Source: a bacterium
GTDB taxonomy: Bacteria; Planctomycetota; UBA11346
Direction of reading: 5' to 3'
DNA length: 40,902 nt
Assembly (NCBI GenBank): GCA_020047915.1
Contig: JAIFND010000049.1
Coordinates: 1 to 40,902, forward strand
The notes under the pieces are model-generated. The model searched no databases. It had not been told where the DNA came from and saw nothing but the letters and a program-made list of their open reading frames with translations. The translations under genes were made by a program, and so were the position numbers. Below, in pieces: positions 17,462 to 25,615 of the stretch; positions within the stretch are counted from its first letter, which is position 1; each line of letters opens with the position of its first letter.

Positions 17462-18296
17462 CGCTCATCACCAGTTGCTGGGTGTAGGGATGCTGCGGAT
17501 CCTCAAGGATCTGGTCGGTAAGGCCCGCCTCGACGACGCGGCCGTGGCGCAGCACGATGGTCCGCCCGGCAAGCAGGCGGACGACCCCGAGGTCGTGCGT
17601 GACGACGATCATCGCCACGCCCAGCTCGCGCTGGATCTCAAGGATGAGATCGAGGATGCGCGCCTGCACCGAGAGGTCGAGGCCAGTGGTCACCTCGTCG
17701 AGAAAGAGCAGTTCCGGCTTGGGGGCGAGAGCGCGTGCGATCTGCAGCCGCTGCTGCATGCCGCCACTGAACTGGCCGGGCTGATGGTCGATGCGCGCGC
17801 GTGGCACCTCGGTGCGGTCGAGCAGGCCGAGGGCGGTCTCGCGGATCGTCTGGAAACGCCGCTCGCCGCCGCACAGCAGGCGCTCAGCGATGTTGCCGCC
17901 GGCGCTGACCCCGAAGTTCAGGCCGAGGTGCGGGTTCTGGAAGACCATGCCGAAACGCGTATCGCGCAGCCGTCGCGCCTCCGCCTCATCGACCGCGACG
18001 AGATCGTGGCGTCGGCCGTCGCCCTCGCGGAACCACGCCGAACCGGCACTCGCGCGGTCATCGAGGTGCAGCAGCTTCACCACGCTGCTCTTGCCGCTGC
18101 CGCTCTCACCCATGACACCGAGGATCTCGCCCGGCCACAGGTCGAAGCTGATGTCGGCGACTGCGACCACTGAGCCGCAGGAGGGACAGACATTGCGTCC
18201 GGCCGCGTCGCCGGTCAGGCGCACGCAGTCGGCGCAGCCGCGCCCGTGGATACGGGTCAGGCCGGCGACCGAGAGGACGGGGGTCTCATGCACCAT
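17454..18296 (-). CDS. phnK: PhnK, C-P lyase ABC-type ATPase subunit
   Basis: A 280-residue ABC ATPase with Walker A GESGSGKSS, signature FSGGMQQRLQIARA, Walker B LLFLDEVTTGLD and the PhnK/oligopeptide-type C-terminal HPYTQQLV. PhnK binds the PhnGHIJ core at PhnJ. Near residues 15-40 it has an insertion with two CxxC pairs (C-x2-C-x12-C-x2-C, within GCADC ... CPSCG) that the 252-residue enterobacterial protein lacks; this could hold zinc. The start ATG 18296 overlaps phnJ by 11 bases; longer upstream frames are antisense-free but lie within phnJ and are not needed. Confidence 0.92.
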   Translation of the reverse strand: MVHETPVLSVAGLTRIHGRGCADCVRLTGDAAGRNVCPSCGSVVAVADISFDLWPGEILGVMGESGSGKSSVVKLLHLDDRASAGSAWFREGDGRRHDLVAVDEAEARRLRDTRFGMVFQNPHLGLNFGVSAGGNIAERLLCGGERRFQTIRETALGLLDRTEVPRARIDHQPGQFSGGMQQRLQIARALAPKPELLFLDEVTTGLDLSVQARILDLILEIQRELGVAMIVVTHDLGVVRLLAGRTIVLRHGRVVEAGLTDQILEDPQHPYTQQLVMSAL

Positions 18297-19176
18297 CGGG
18301 ATATCCTTGCCGCTCGGCGCAGCGGTCCTGGTCGTTGCACAGCCAGCGCGGCGGGGCGCCGACCTGGGGGATCTCGTCGAGGAAGGTGTCCGTGGCACCG
18401 CAGGTCGCGCAGGCATGGCGTGAGCAGTCAGTAGCACGGAAGCCTTCAACCGCGAAGGGGATGTCATCGAAGGCGAGTGGCACGACCTCGGTGAAGGGCG
18501 GGACGGCGTAGAGCTTCTTCTCACGTCCGGCGCCGAACAGATGCGCAACCGGGCTGCAGTGCAGCTTGGGCAGATCCCAGCGCGGGATCGGCGATGGATC
18601 GATGATGTAACGGCCGGCGACGCGGGCCGGGTAGCGGTTGCTGATCGACACCTCGCGGAAGCGCACCACATCCTCGTACAGCTTCACCCACAGCCGCGCG
18701 TAGTCGCCGTGGGCGTGGCAGCGCCGCCGCTTTGCCTCGCTCGGCTCGACGATCTGCAGCGGATCGGGGTAGGGCACCTGGTAGATCATCATCTGACCCG
18801 GCGCCAACTGGCGCTCCGGCACGCGATGCCGGGTCTGGATGAGCGTCGCCTCCGCGGTGCGGGTGGTGGTCGCTAGGCCGGGGCACGAGGCGGTGATGAA
18901 GCGGCGCAGGTTGACTGCGTTCACCGAGTCGTCGGCACCCTGGTCGATGACCTTGAGCCGGTCCTGCGGCACGGCCAGGGCCAGGGTCAGCTGCATGCCG
19001 CCGGTGCCGAAGCCGCGCGCGATCGGCATCTCGCGGCTGGCATAGGGCACCTGATAGCCGGGGATGGCCAGTGCCTTGAGCATGCCACGGCGCATCTCGC
19101 GCACGGCGAAGTCGTCGAGGAAACCGAAGCGGTCGCAGCTGGAGGCTGGACGCTGGAGGCTGGAGGCTGGACTCAT
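18286..19176 (-). CDS. phnJ: PhnJ, radical SAM C-P lyase
   Basis: A 296-residue protein and the catalytic centre of the pathway: it cleaves the carbon-phosphorus bond of 5-phosphoribosyl 1-phosphonate using an iron-sulfur cluster and S-adenosylmethionine. The essential cysteines are present as Cys256, Cys259, Cys280 and Cys286 (CATC ... WLCNDQDRC), matching the PhnJ pattern of a C-terminal CxxC, a third cluster Cys and the radical-bearing Cys. The gene start overlaps the phnI stop (ATGA). Residues 2-13 are encoded by a five-unit heptamer array, giving an odd SPASSLQRPASS lead before the conserved FGFLDDFA. It overlaps phnK by 11 bases. Confidence 0.95.
   Translation of the reverse strand: MSPASSLQRPASSCDRFGFLDDFAVREMRRGMLKALAIPGYQVPYASREMPIARGFGTGGMQLTLALAVPQDRLKVIDQGADDSVNAVNLRRFITASCPGLATTTRTAEATLIQTRHRVPERQLAPGQMMIYQVPYPDPLQIVEPSEAKRRRCHAHGDYARLWVKLYEDVVRFREVSISNRYPARVAGRYIIDPSPIPRWDLPKLHCSPVAHLFGAGREKKLYAVPPFTEVVPLAFDDIPFAVEGFRATDCSRHACATCGATDTFLDEIPQVGAPPRWLCNDQDRCAERQGYPDGA
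19138..19172. repeat. Heptamer array GCTGGAG, five units, in the phnJ 5' end
   Basis: Five exact-length units on the plus strand: GCTGGAG, GCTGGAC, GCTGGAG, GCTGGAG, GCTGGAC. The array begins directly after the phnJ start codon and encodes its non-conserved N-terminal residues. It is at a gene junction like the other heptamer arrays, but with a different word and no inverted partner nearby. Confidence 0.85.
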
Positions 19177-20251
19177 TGCACTTCCTTCAGCTTCGCGGCG
19201 CTGGTGCGGATGTTTTCCAGATCGCTCTGGAAGGTCACGTAGTGCGGCAGCTTGTAGTGGCTGCAGAAGCCCATCGCCTCGATGCCATCGACATGGCAGA
19301 CGACGAATTCGGGATCCTCGGCCGGATGGCGCGCCCCGCGCTCATCCCCCGAGAGCATGGCGCGGTCGCACATCGCCATGGCGATGGCCTTGACCTCGTT
19401 GTGGCCGAAGCAGCCGCCGTAGCCGAGCAGGATGCGCGGTGCGTGGCGACGATCTCGCACTCGGTCACCAGCACCTCGCCCGCCTCGACCGGCTCGCCGG
19501 TCAGCGGATGCGGCAGCCTGACCGGCAGGTAGCCGACGCGCAGTTCGGCGACGGTGGGATGCAGGTAGCCGTAGCCGCGCATGGTGGTGTAGGCCATGGT
19601 CAGCACGCCGCCGGTCTCGCCGCGCGTCAGGTGGGCGAGGCGGGCCGGGCGCGGGATCGGGAAGGCGACCGGGGCGCGGGTGATGTCCACCGCCGGCTGC
19701 GGCGCACCGACCTCCTGCAGCAATCCCTGCACACGCAGGCCCTCGACCACCTTGGGGAAGTCCTCGGCCTGGGCCACAACCTCGCTGCCGAACGAGCGCG
19801 CCGCGGCGCGGAAGGCCTCGGGATCCTCGTCGAGCAGATCGAGGCGGAACAGGCGCTGCAGGTAGTCGGTGCTGGGGCCCAGCCGCTGGCCGCCGGGGAT
19901 CTCCTTGAAGGCCGAGGAGACGCGCCGGATCAGCCGCAACTGCGACCCGCTGTGCGCCGCGCTTTCGCCCAGGCGCGGCAGGTTGCTGCGATGTGCACGC
20001 AGGATGAAGGCGGCCTCCAGGGGGTCGCCATGCGCCTGCTTGATCGCCAGGGCGGCGAGCTGCGGATCGTAGAGCCCGCCCTCACCCATGACGCGATCGA
20101 CCAGCAGGCGCAGCTGGTGGCGGATGGCGTCGACGCTGAGCGGATCGCCAGGATCGGCGCCCGGTTCGGTGGCGCCGGCACGCAACGCATCGAGGGAACG
20201 GATGGCCTCGGCGATAGCCGCCTCGCCACCACGGACTGCGACATAGCCCAT
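19173..20251 (-). pseudogene. phnI: PhnI, C-P lyase core subunit, frameshifted as given
   Basis: PhnI is the nucleosidase-like subunit that, with PhnG and PhnH and with PhnL, joins the phosphonate to the ribose of ATP. From ATG 20251 the frame gives a clean PhnI through EVLVTECEIVATHR, then loses similarity. The rest (ILLGYGGCFGHNE ... LPHYVTFQSDLENIR) continues in another frame to the stop at 19173. The switch lies within about 19433-19460. The span is 1079 nt, one base short of 360 codons, so a single missing base explains it; the restored protein of about 359 residues has the normal family length (354 in E. coli). All surrounding phn genes are intact, which favours a sequence error over decay, but a true mutation would disable the pathway. 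No slippery site is visible. Confidence 0.85.
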
Positions 20252-20252
20252 G

Positions 20253-20801
20253 TCAGAACTCCACGACGCTGGAACGGGGGATGCAGGCGATGCGGCGTGC
20301 ATCGCATAGGATGAGATCGATACCCAGAGGCGGAGCGCACCAGGCGGCGCGGGCCTGCCACCAGCCCGGATCAACACCGAGTACGCGCAGTTCCGCGCTG
20401 CCGTCCACGCCTGGGCCGGACAGCCGCAGCGCCGGACCCTCGCCGACCGCCTGGCAGTCGAGCACGATGGTCGCGCCTCGTTCTGGAGTGAGCAGTTCGC
20501 CACGGCAGGGAGCAAGGCCATCCGGAGCGCGCGTCGCATCGGCCAGGACGAAGGCCGCCGCGTCAGCCGCTGTCTGCTGTGCCCCCAACCGGGACAGGTC
20601 GCCATCATCCAGCAGCGCGTGCGCATCGTGCACCGTGGTCGCGCTGTCGCACAGCGCGGCGAGCACGGTCAGGCGCGCACGGGACCCGCCGCTCCACTCG
20701 GCCAGCTCGGCGATCGTGCCAGGCCGTGCCCAGGCGTCGAAGAGCAGGCGAAAGGCTTGACGCTGGCCGGCTGCGGTCCACGGATGGTCGAGCGTGATCA
20801 T
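20253..20801 (-). CDS. phnH: PhnH, C-P lyase subunit
   Basis: A 182-residue PhnH. The N-terminus (PWTAAGQRQAFRLLFDAWARPG) matches the family pattern FRxLLxAMARPG, and GIDLILCD near the C-terminus is the usual late motif. PhnH is part of the PhnGHIJ core and is needed to form the phosphonate-ribose triphosphate. The start codon has a strong GGAGGA site and its ATGA overlaps the phnG stop; phnI begins one base after its stop. Length compares with 194 residues in E. coli. Confidence 0.92.
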   Translation of the reverse strand: MITLDHPWTAAGQRQAFRLLFDAWARPGTIAELAEWSGGSRARLTVLAALCDSATTVHDAHALLDDGDLSRLGAQQTAADAAAFVLADATRAPDGLAPCRGELLTPERGATIVLDCQAVGEGPALRLSGPGVDGSAELRVLGVDPGWWQARAAWCAPPLGIDLILCDARRIACIPRSSVVEF

Positions 20802-21232
20802 TGGTCCTCCTGCCCGAGTTCACTGAAATCGACGCGGGTGCTGGCGAGGATGCCGGCCCTGGCGCAATCGGATTCGCGGCGCGTCGCGGCCCCGGCCGCA
20901 CGCAGGCGTTCGACCTCGTCGGCCCCAGGCCAGCCGGCCCGGGCCACCGCATCGCACACCGCCGCCGCGACCGCCAGTTCGCGGTCGGCATGCAGCAGGA
21001 TCGCGCCACCGCGCGCCACGCCGCGTTGCACATCGTGCAACGCCACGCAGGCCTGGCCGACCGGCACCTCGCCGAGGAACCAGTGGTCGCGGCGCACCGG
21101 CTCCTGGAGCTGAAGCAGCCACAGGCCCTGCTGTGGAACGCTCAACTGTTCGATGCGCCGGCCTTCGCCAAGCGCTGCGGCGAGGGACAGCACCGCTTCA
21201 CGCGGCACCAGGGAGAGGTCGGCGTCAGCCAT
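20798..21232 (-). CDS. phnG: PhnG, C-P lyase subunit
   Basis: A 144-residue PhnG. It shows [14 protein letters not shown] at the start, the central [17 protein letters not shown] segment that parallels the family pattern of FxLGEVLVTxAxV, and a late [21 protein letters not shown]. PhnG is a small subunit of the PhnGHIJ core. It starts within the 3' end of phnF (8-base overlap) and ends in an ATGA overlap with phnH. E. coli PhnG has 150 residues. Confidence 0.9.
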   Translation of the reverse strand: MADADLSLVPREAVLSLAAALGEGRRIEQLSVPQQGLWLLQLQEPVRRDHWFLGEVPVGQACVALHDVQRGVARGGAILLHADRELAVAAAVCDAVARAGWPGADEVERLRAAGAATRRESDCARAGILASTRVDFSELGQEDQ

Positions 21233-21998
21233 GCGGGATGTCCTCGTGGTCGATGACCAGTTCCAGACGGTCGGCGCGGATGCTGCTGACCGCGTACTCG
21301 AAGGGCCGGCCGGTCGCCGTGTCATAGTTGATGGTGCGCAGGCGCAGGACCGGATGCTGCGGCGCCATGCGCAGTTGGCGGGCGACCGCGGCCAGGGGCA
21401 GGGTCGCGGCGATCGCTGTGCTGCGACGCACCGGCTGCACGCCATAGCGACTGGTCAGCAGCGCATGCAGCGATCCGCCCTGGTAGGCCGCGGCCAGACC
21501 GGGAAAGGGGCCGAGCGGCAGCCAGTGCTCGATCACGCTCACCGGGGCCGCCTCCACCTCTCGCAGGGTGGTGAGGCGCCACACCGTATTGCCCTCAGCC
21601 AGCTTGAGCGCCTGCGCGACCTCGCGTTCGGCCGGTTCGCACTGCGCTCCCAGCAGCCGGCCGGTCGAGGCGCGGCCGGCGGCAGCAAGATTATCGCTGA
21701 AGCGGGCCTGCGCATGCAGTGGATAGGCGAGCGGCGGATCGAGTACGAAGGTGCCCAGACCCCGCCGGCGCTCCAGCACGCCCTGCACCTCCAGCAGATC
21801 GATGGCATGACGCAGGGTGTGGCGGTTGACGCCGAAGCGCTCTGCCAGTTCCGGCTCGGGCGGAAGGCGGTCTCCCGGCACATGGCGATAGCGGACCTCG
21901 GCCGCCAGGCGCTCGGCGACCTGCAGGTAGATCGCACGCGGACCATCGCGCTCGATCGCGTCGTCTGGATGTCTAGACGACGGTTCGCCCATAACCAT
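21225..21998 (-). CDS. phnF: PhnF, GntR/HutC-family repressor
   Basis: A 257-residue regulator. Residues about 20-90 are a GntR winged helix ([41 protein letters not shown]), followed by a UTRA ligand-binding domain with [16 protein letters not shown] and late [15 protein letters not shown]. PhnF proteins repress phosphonate genes and respond to phosphonates or phosphate. Two ATG codons (21998, 21992) are close together. A perfect HutC-type palindrome lies in the first codons (21971-21978), suggesting self-control. It begins five bases after the PhnO-like gene and overlaps phnG. Confidence 0.9.
   Translation of the reverse strand: MVMGEPSSRHPDDAIERDGPRAIYLQVAERLAAEVRYRHVPGDRLPPEPELAERFGVNRHTLRHAIDLLEVQGVLERRRGLGTFVLDPPLAYPLHAQARFSDNLAAAGRASTGRLLGAQCEPAEREVAQALKLAEGNTVWRLTTLREVEAAPVSVIEHWLPLGPFPGLAAAYQGGSLHALLTSRYGVQPVRRSTAIAATLPLAAVARQLRMAPQHPVLRLRTINYDTATGRPFEYAVSSIRADRLELVIDHEDIPHG
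21971..21978. promoter_or_regulatory. Candidate PhnF/HutC operator GTCTAGAC
   Basis: The 8-bp perfect palindrome GTCTAGAC fits the HutC-subfamily operator form GT-M-TA-K-AC. It falls in the first codons of phnF, downstream of the operon promoter, where a bound repressor would block elongation or an internal promoter. I saw no second copy near the phnC or phn operon promoters. Confidence 0.4.
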
Positions 21999-22003
21999 GT
22001 CGA

Positions 22004-22471
22004 TCACGGCACGATGCTGAAGGAGATGCCGTGCGGTGCGAAGCCGAGGCGGCGGTAGAAGCGGTGCGCCTCCAGGCGGCGGCCGTTGCTGGACAGGGCC
22101 AGCTTGTAGCAGCCAGCCTCGCGCGCCCGCTCCATGGCGTGGCGCATCATCGCCTCGCCGAGGCGTCCGCCACGCGCCTCGCTCGCCACCACCACGCTCT
22201 CGACGATGGCCGAGGGGCTGCCGGCGTGGCACAGGTTGTCCATGATCAGCAGGGTGTAGGTGCCGACCGGCGTGCCGTCGCGTTCGGCGACCCACACCCA
22301 CATGCGCGGCAGGGCTTGCATGCGGGCAAAGATCTCGCGCGCCCGCGGCAGGGGTAGCGGCTCCTCGTTGGGGCCGAGTTCCTGCAGCAGCGACAGGATC
22401 ACCGGCAGGTCGGACTCGGTGGCGCGACGGACTGCCACCTGGGACAGGGTCGCGGGGAGGGCTGCGTTCAT
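22004..22471 (-). CDS. phnO: PhnO-like GNAT N-acetyltransferase
   Basis: A 155-residue GNAT enzyme. The N-terminus [19 protein letters not shown], the acetyl-CoA loop [19 protein letters not shown] and the ending [16 protein letters not shown] match PhnO-type acetyltransferases. PhnO acetylates aminoalkylphosphonates, which can help their use by C-P lyase or reduce toxicity. As the first gene of the minus-strand C-P lyase run, five bases ahead of phnF and next to a PHO box, this role is likely, though a different amine substrate is possible. The start is ATG 22471; only a weak ribosome site precedes it, and the promoter geometry would give a very short leader. Confidence 0.75.
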   Translation of the reverse strand: MNAALPATLSQVAVRRATESDLPVILSLLQELGPNEEPLPLPRAREIFARMQALPRMWVWVAERDGTPVGTYTLLIMDNLCHAGSPSAIVESVVVASEARGGRLGEAMMRHAMERAREAGCYKLALSSNGRRLEAHRFYRRLGFAPHGISFSIVP

Positions 22472-22493
22472 GCTTCGTAGGATGACCACGATG

Positions 22494-22511
22494 CATGAAT
22501 CCTGCGTGAAG
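22494..22511 (-). promoter_or_regulatory. PHO box of the C-P lyase operon
   Basis: On the minus strand, CTTCACG (22511-22505), four bases, then ATTCATG (22500-22494): two 7-base units with an 11-bp period. It nearly equals the pstS site (CTTCACA-N4-ATTCATA). The box is about 22 bp upstream of the first gene of the operon. The rest of the 250-bp divergent region (22472-22721) holds short GC-rich palindromes near 22540-22575 and the phnC PHO box. Confidence 0.65.
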
Positions 22512-22660
22512 AACCGGTCAGCGCAGAGGAGGTCGGACGGTGGTCCATCCGGACCGGACGGCCGGCCGCGCTGCCTACTTCGGCCTGCCGCATGGACTTG
22601 CGGTCCTTCCCCCTTCCGGAAGCCGCCTCGACATCCACCTCGCGGCCGGGAACAGCGATG

Positions 22661-22700
22661 ATTCACACGCGCTTGGCCATGGATTCACGGAAACTTCCCG
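22661..22700 (+). promoter_or_regulatory. Four-unit PHO box upstream of phnC
   Basis: Four 7-base units start exactly 11 bp apart: ATTCACA (22661), CTTGGCC (22672), ATTCACG (22683), CTTCCCG (22694). Units one and three are near-identical. The array ends 21 bp before the phnC start, consistent with two PhoB dimers ahead of a PhoB-dependent promoter. Confidence 0.65.
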
Positions 22701-22721
22701 GACCGGGCGAGCATCCCCGGC

Positions 22722-23573
22722 ATGTCCATAACCGTCCGCCGCCTCAGCAAGCGTTTCCGCAGCAACGGGCGCGCCTGCTGCGCCCTCGACCAGATCGACC
22801 TCGACATCGCCGATGGCGAGATGGTCGCCCTGATCGGCCCCAGCGGCTCGGGCAAGAGCACGCTGATGCGCCATATCGCAGGCCTCGTCGCCGGCGACCC
22901 CGGCGAGGGCGATGTGCTGTTCGATGGCCGGCCGGTGCAGTCGGGTGGACGCATCAGCCGCGAGATCCGCGAACTGCGCTGCCGCATCGGCTTCATCTTC
23001 CAGCAATTCAACCTGGTTGGACGCCTCGATGTGCTGACCAATGTGCTGGCCGGCGCCATCCACCGCCACCCCATGTGGCGGACCCTGGCTGGCGTGTACC
23101 CGATGCAGGAACGCCTCGCCGCGATGCACTGCCTCGAACGCGTCGGCATGGATGACAAGGCGGCGCAGCGGGCCAGCACCCTGTCCGGCGGCCAGCAGCA
23201 GCGCGTCGCCATCGCCCGCGCCATGCTGCAGGGCGCGAGGACCATCCTGGCCGATGAACCGATCGCCTCGCTCGACCCGTCCTCGGCACGACGGGTCATG
23301 GAGACCCTGGCGCGCATCAACAGCGAGGATCGCACGACGGTGGTCGTCTCGCTACACCAGGTCGAATACGCCCGCAGCTTCTGCTCGCGCGCCATCGCGT
23401 TGCGCGCCGGCAAGGTGGTCTTCGACGGCCCGGCCACCGATCTCACCGACGACCGCCTGCTGGCGATCTACCACCATCGCCTCGATGGCGAGGACGGCCC
23501 CAGCAGCAGTCCGAGCGGTCCTGCCGCACCGGTCGTGGCCGCCGCGCCCGAACCCGAACCAGCCTTCGCCTGA
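22722..23573 (+). CDS. phnC: PhnC, phosphonate ABC transporter ATPase
   Basis: A 283-residue ABC ATPase. Walker A GPSGSGKST, Q-loop FIFQQFNLVGRLDVLTNVL with the PhnC-specific AGAIHRHPMWRTL segment, signature [15 protein letters not shown] and Walker B ILADEPIASLDP are all present. The C-terminal 30 residues are a Pro/Ala/Ser tail not needed for ATP hydrolysis. It powers import of phosphonates with PhnD and PhnE and is the first gene of that operon, behind a four-unit PHO box. phnD follows after 23 bp. Confidence 0.93.
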   Translation: MSITVRRLSKRFRSNGRACCALDQIDLDIADGEMVALIGPSGSGKSTLMRHIAGLVAGDPGEGDVLFDGRPVQSGGRISREIRELRCRIGFIFQQFNLVGRLDVLTNVLAGAIHRHPMWRTLAGVYPMQERLAAMHCLERVGMDDKAAQRASTLSGGQQQRVAIARAMLQGARTILADEPIASLDPSSARRVMETLARINSEDRTTVVVSLHQVEYARSFCSRAIALRAGKVVFDGPATDLTDDRLLAIYHHRLDGEDGPSSSPSGPAAPVVAAAPEPEPAFA

Positions 23574-23596
23574 ACACAACCCCCCAGGAGTCCACC

Positions 23597-24565
23597 GTGA
23601 TCCGTATCCTCGCCAGCTTCCTGCTCGTCGTGGCCGCCAGCGCCGCCGAGCTCACCGAACTCACCTTCGGCATCATCGCCACGGAGAGCACCCAGAACCT
23701 GAAGAAGGACTGGGATCCGGTCCGCGCCGACATGGAGAAGGCCCTCGGCATGCCGGTGAAGCTGTTCTTCGCCCCCGACTACAGCGGCGTCATCGAGGCG
23801 ATGCGGTTCAACAAGGCGCAGGCCGGCTGGTTCGGCAACAAGAGCGCCATCGATGTCGTCGACCGCGCCGGCGGTGAGGTGTTCTGCCAGGTCGTCGATG
23901 GCGACGGCAACCAGGGCTACAACTCCTTGATCATCGTACATCGGGACAACCCCATCAACACCCTGGAAGAACTGCACAAGGCCGGCGGCGGCATGACCTT
24001 CTCAATGGGCGACCCGCAGAGCACCTCAGGCACTCTTGTCCCCGGCTACCACGCCTTCGGCAAGTTCGGCCTCGACCCGTTCAAGCTCTTCAAGAACTGT
24101 CGGGCCGGCAATCACGAGAGCAACGCCCTCTCCGTCGCCTCCAAGGTCGTCGATGGCAGCACCTTCAACACTGAGGCCATGTTCCATCTGGAACGCAAGC
24201 ACCCTGAAAAGGCCGCCCAGCTCAAGGTCATCTGGAAGAGCGTGCTCATTGCCAGCGACCCGATGTGCGTTCGGGTCGATCTCGATCCCGGAGTGAAAGC
24301 CAAGCTGCGCAACTTCATGCTCGGGTATGGCATGACTCCCGAGGGCAAGGCCAAGCTCGCCACCCTCAAGATGAGCGGCTTCAAGCCGAGCGACAACAAC
24401 CAGCTCCTGCCCTACCGCCACCTGGGCGCGCTGAAGGACAAGTCCAAGCTGCAGGCCGACGACAAGATCCCGGCCGCGGAGAAGGCTGGCAAGATCGCCG
24501 AGCTGGACAAGAAGATCGCCGACCTCGAGGCCAAGATGGCCGAGGTCGCCAAACAGGCGAAATAA
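23597..24565 (+). CDS. phnD: PhnD, phosphonate-binding periplasmic protein
   Basis: A 322-residue substrate-binding protein. A signal peptide (about 1-17, ending AASA-A) precedes FGIIATESTQNLKKDWDPV, the typical PhnD opening; FGNKSAIDVVDRAG, DPQSTSGTLVPGYH (ligand loop) and ESNALSVASKVVDGSTFNTE follow in family order. The last 45 residues form a charged coiled coil (KIAELDKKIADLEAKMAEVA) beyond the usual end. The start is GTG 23597 with AGGAG six bases upstream. It captures phosphonates, typically 2-aminoethylphosphonate, for PhnE. A repeat element and a strong hairpin lie between it and phnE. Confidence 0.93.
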   Translation: MIRILASFLLVVAASAAELTELTFGIIATESTQNLKKDWDPVRADMEKALGMPVKLFFAPDYSGVIEAMRFNKAQAGWFGNKSAIDVVDRAGGEVFCQVVDGDGNQGYNSLIIVHRDNPINTLEELHKAGGGMTFSMGDPQSTSGTLVPGYHAFGKFGLDPFKLFKNCRAGNHESNALSVASKVVDGSTFNTEAMFHLERKHPEKAAQLKVIWKSVLIASDPMCVRVDLDPGVKAKLRNFMLGYGMTPEGKAKLATLKMSGFKPSDNNQLLPYRHLGALKDKSKLQADDKIPAAEKAGKIAELDKKIADLEAKMAEVAKQAK

Positions 24566-24570
24566 CAGCT

Positions 24571-24720
24571 CAGGGGCTCTGCCCCTGCGGCCCTGCGGGC
24601 CTGTCCCCGCTGCCTTTGTCACAGCTCGGTTTTGTCGCTAGCGCTCCAAAACCGTGGGCGGATGGGCTGCGCCCATTGTATCCGCCCACCGCTGTTCGGC
24701 GGCAGTACCGTCGCTGCGCG
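24571..24720 (+). repeat. Paired-stem intergenic element, copy 2
   Basis: Hairpins in order: CAGGGGC/GCCCCTG (24571-24587), GGCCC/GGGCC (24589-24601), GGTTTTG with CAAAACC (24628-24634, 24647-24653), main stem GTGGGCGGAT with ATCCGCCCAC (24654-24663, 24680-24689) around GGGC/GCCC and an ATTGT bulge, then a TTCGGCG end and a CCGTCGC/GCGACGG hairpin. The second stem has a different sequence from copies 1 and 3 but still pairs. Confidence 0.75.
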
Positions 24721-24759
24721 ACGGGGACCCCGGACCCTGCGCAGGCCGTAGTCAAACTT

Positions 24760-24805
24760 CCTGGCGGCATTCCCGGAACATACGGGATGCCGCCAGGTCT
24801 TTTCC
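24760..24805 (+). terminator. Terminator-like hairpin between phnD and phnE
   Basis: Arms 24760-24775 and 24783-24797 pair over 15 bp with one bulged T, with a GAACATA loop, followed by TCTTTTCCCTTCTT. It has the shape of an intrinsic terminator. Since phnE starts 16 bp later with no other promoter seen, partial termination would favour PhnD over PhnE. Confidence 0.65.
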
Positions 24806-24820
24806 CTTCTTAGGCCCATC

Positions 24821-25615
24821 ATGACCGTAGCGACCATCCCCCAGCCACCGAAGCGCAGCGTCAAGACGACGGTGCTGCAGGGCATCGCACTCTTCGCCTT
24901 CATCGCCCTGATGGCGTGGGCCTGGCAGGGCGCCGAGATGCGCCCGATCGAACTGTTCAGCAACCTCGGCAACAGCATGGTGTTCGCCAAGGACTTCGTT
25001 AATCCCAACTTCACCGATTGGCGCTTCTATCTGCAGGAGATGGTGGTCACGGTGCAGATCGCGCTGTGGGGCACCCTGCTGGCGGTGGTCGCCGCGGTGC
25101 CGCTCGGCCTGATGGCGGCCGAGAACATCAGCCCGTGGTGGATCCGCCACCCGACCCGCCGCTTCCTCGACTGCTGCCGGGCGATCAACGAGATGATCTT
25201 CGCACTGCTCTTCGTCGTCGCGGTCGGCCTCGGCCCCTTCGCCGGCGTCCTCGCCCTGTTCGTCCACACCAGCGGCATCCTCGGCAAGCTGTTCAGCGAG
25301 GTGGTCGAAGCGATCGACCCGCGTCCGGTCGAGGGCATCCGCGCCACCGGCGCCAACCACCTTGAGGAGATCGCCTACGGCGTCATCCCGCAGGTCATGC
25401 CCATGTGGGTCAGCTATGCCCTGTACCGCTTCGAGTCCAATGTCCGCGCCGCCAGCGTGGTCGGCATGGTCGGGGCCGGTGGCATCGGCGTGGTGCTGTG
25501 GGACAACATGCGCAGCTTCTATTACGCCGAGACCGCCGCCGTGCTGCTGATCATCATTCTGACGGTGGTGGTGATCGATGTCGCCAGCGCCCAGATCCGC
25601 CGGCTGAGCATCTGA
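24821..25615 (+). CDS. phnE: PhnE, phosphonate ABC transporter permease
   Basis: A 264-residue permease with about six membrane helices. The conserved cytoplasmic EAA loop reads [22 protein letters not shown], and the stretch [24 protein letters not shown] is characteristic of PhnE. It forms the membrane channel for phosphonates with PhnC and PhnD, probably as a homodimer because only one phnE gene is present. Its TGA overlaps a CTG that may start the next gene. Confidence 0.93.
   Translation: MTVATIPQPPKRSVKTTVLQGIALFAFIALMAWAWQGAEMRPIELFSNLGNSMVFAKDFVNPNFTDWRFYLQEMVVTVQIALWGTLLAVVAAVPLGLMAAENISPWWIRHPTRRFLDCCRAINEMIFALLFVVAVGLGPFAGVLALFVHTSGILGKLFSEVVEAIDPRPVEGIRATGANHLEEIAYGVIPQVMPMWVSYALYRFESNVRAASVVGMVGAGGIGVVLWDNMRSFYYAETAAVLLIIILTVVVIDVASAQIRRLSI

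Noticed and set aside
19433-19460. Programmed frameshifting in phnI (and likewise in the FecR-like gene)
   Set aside because: No slippery homopolymer, no stimulatory hairpin and no precedent in these families; an error or mutation is simpler.
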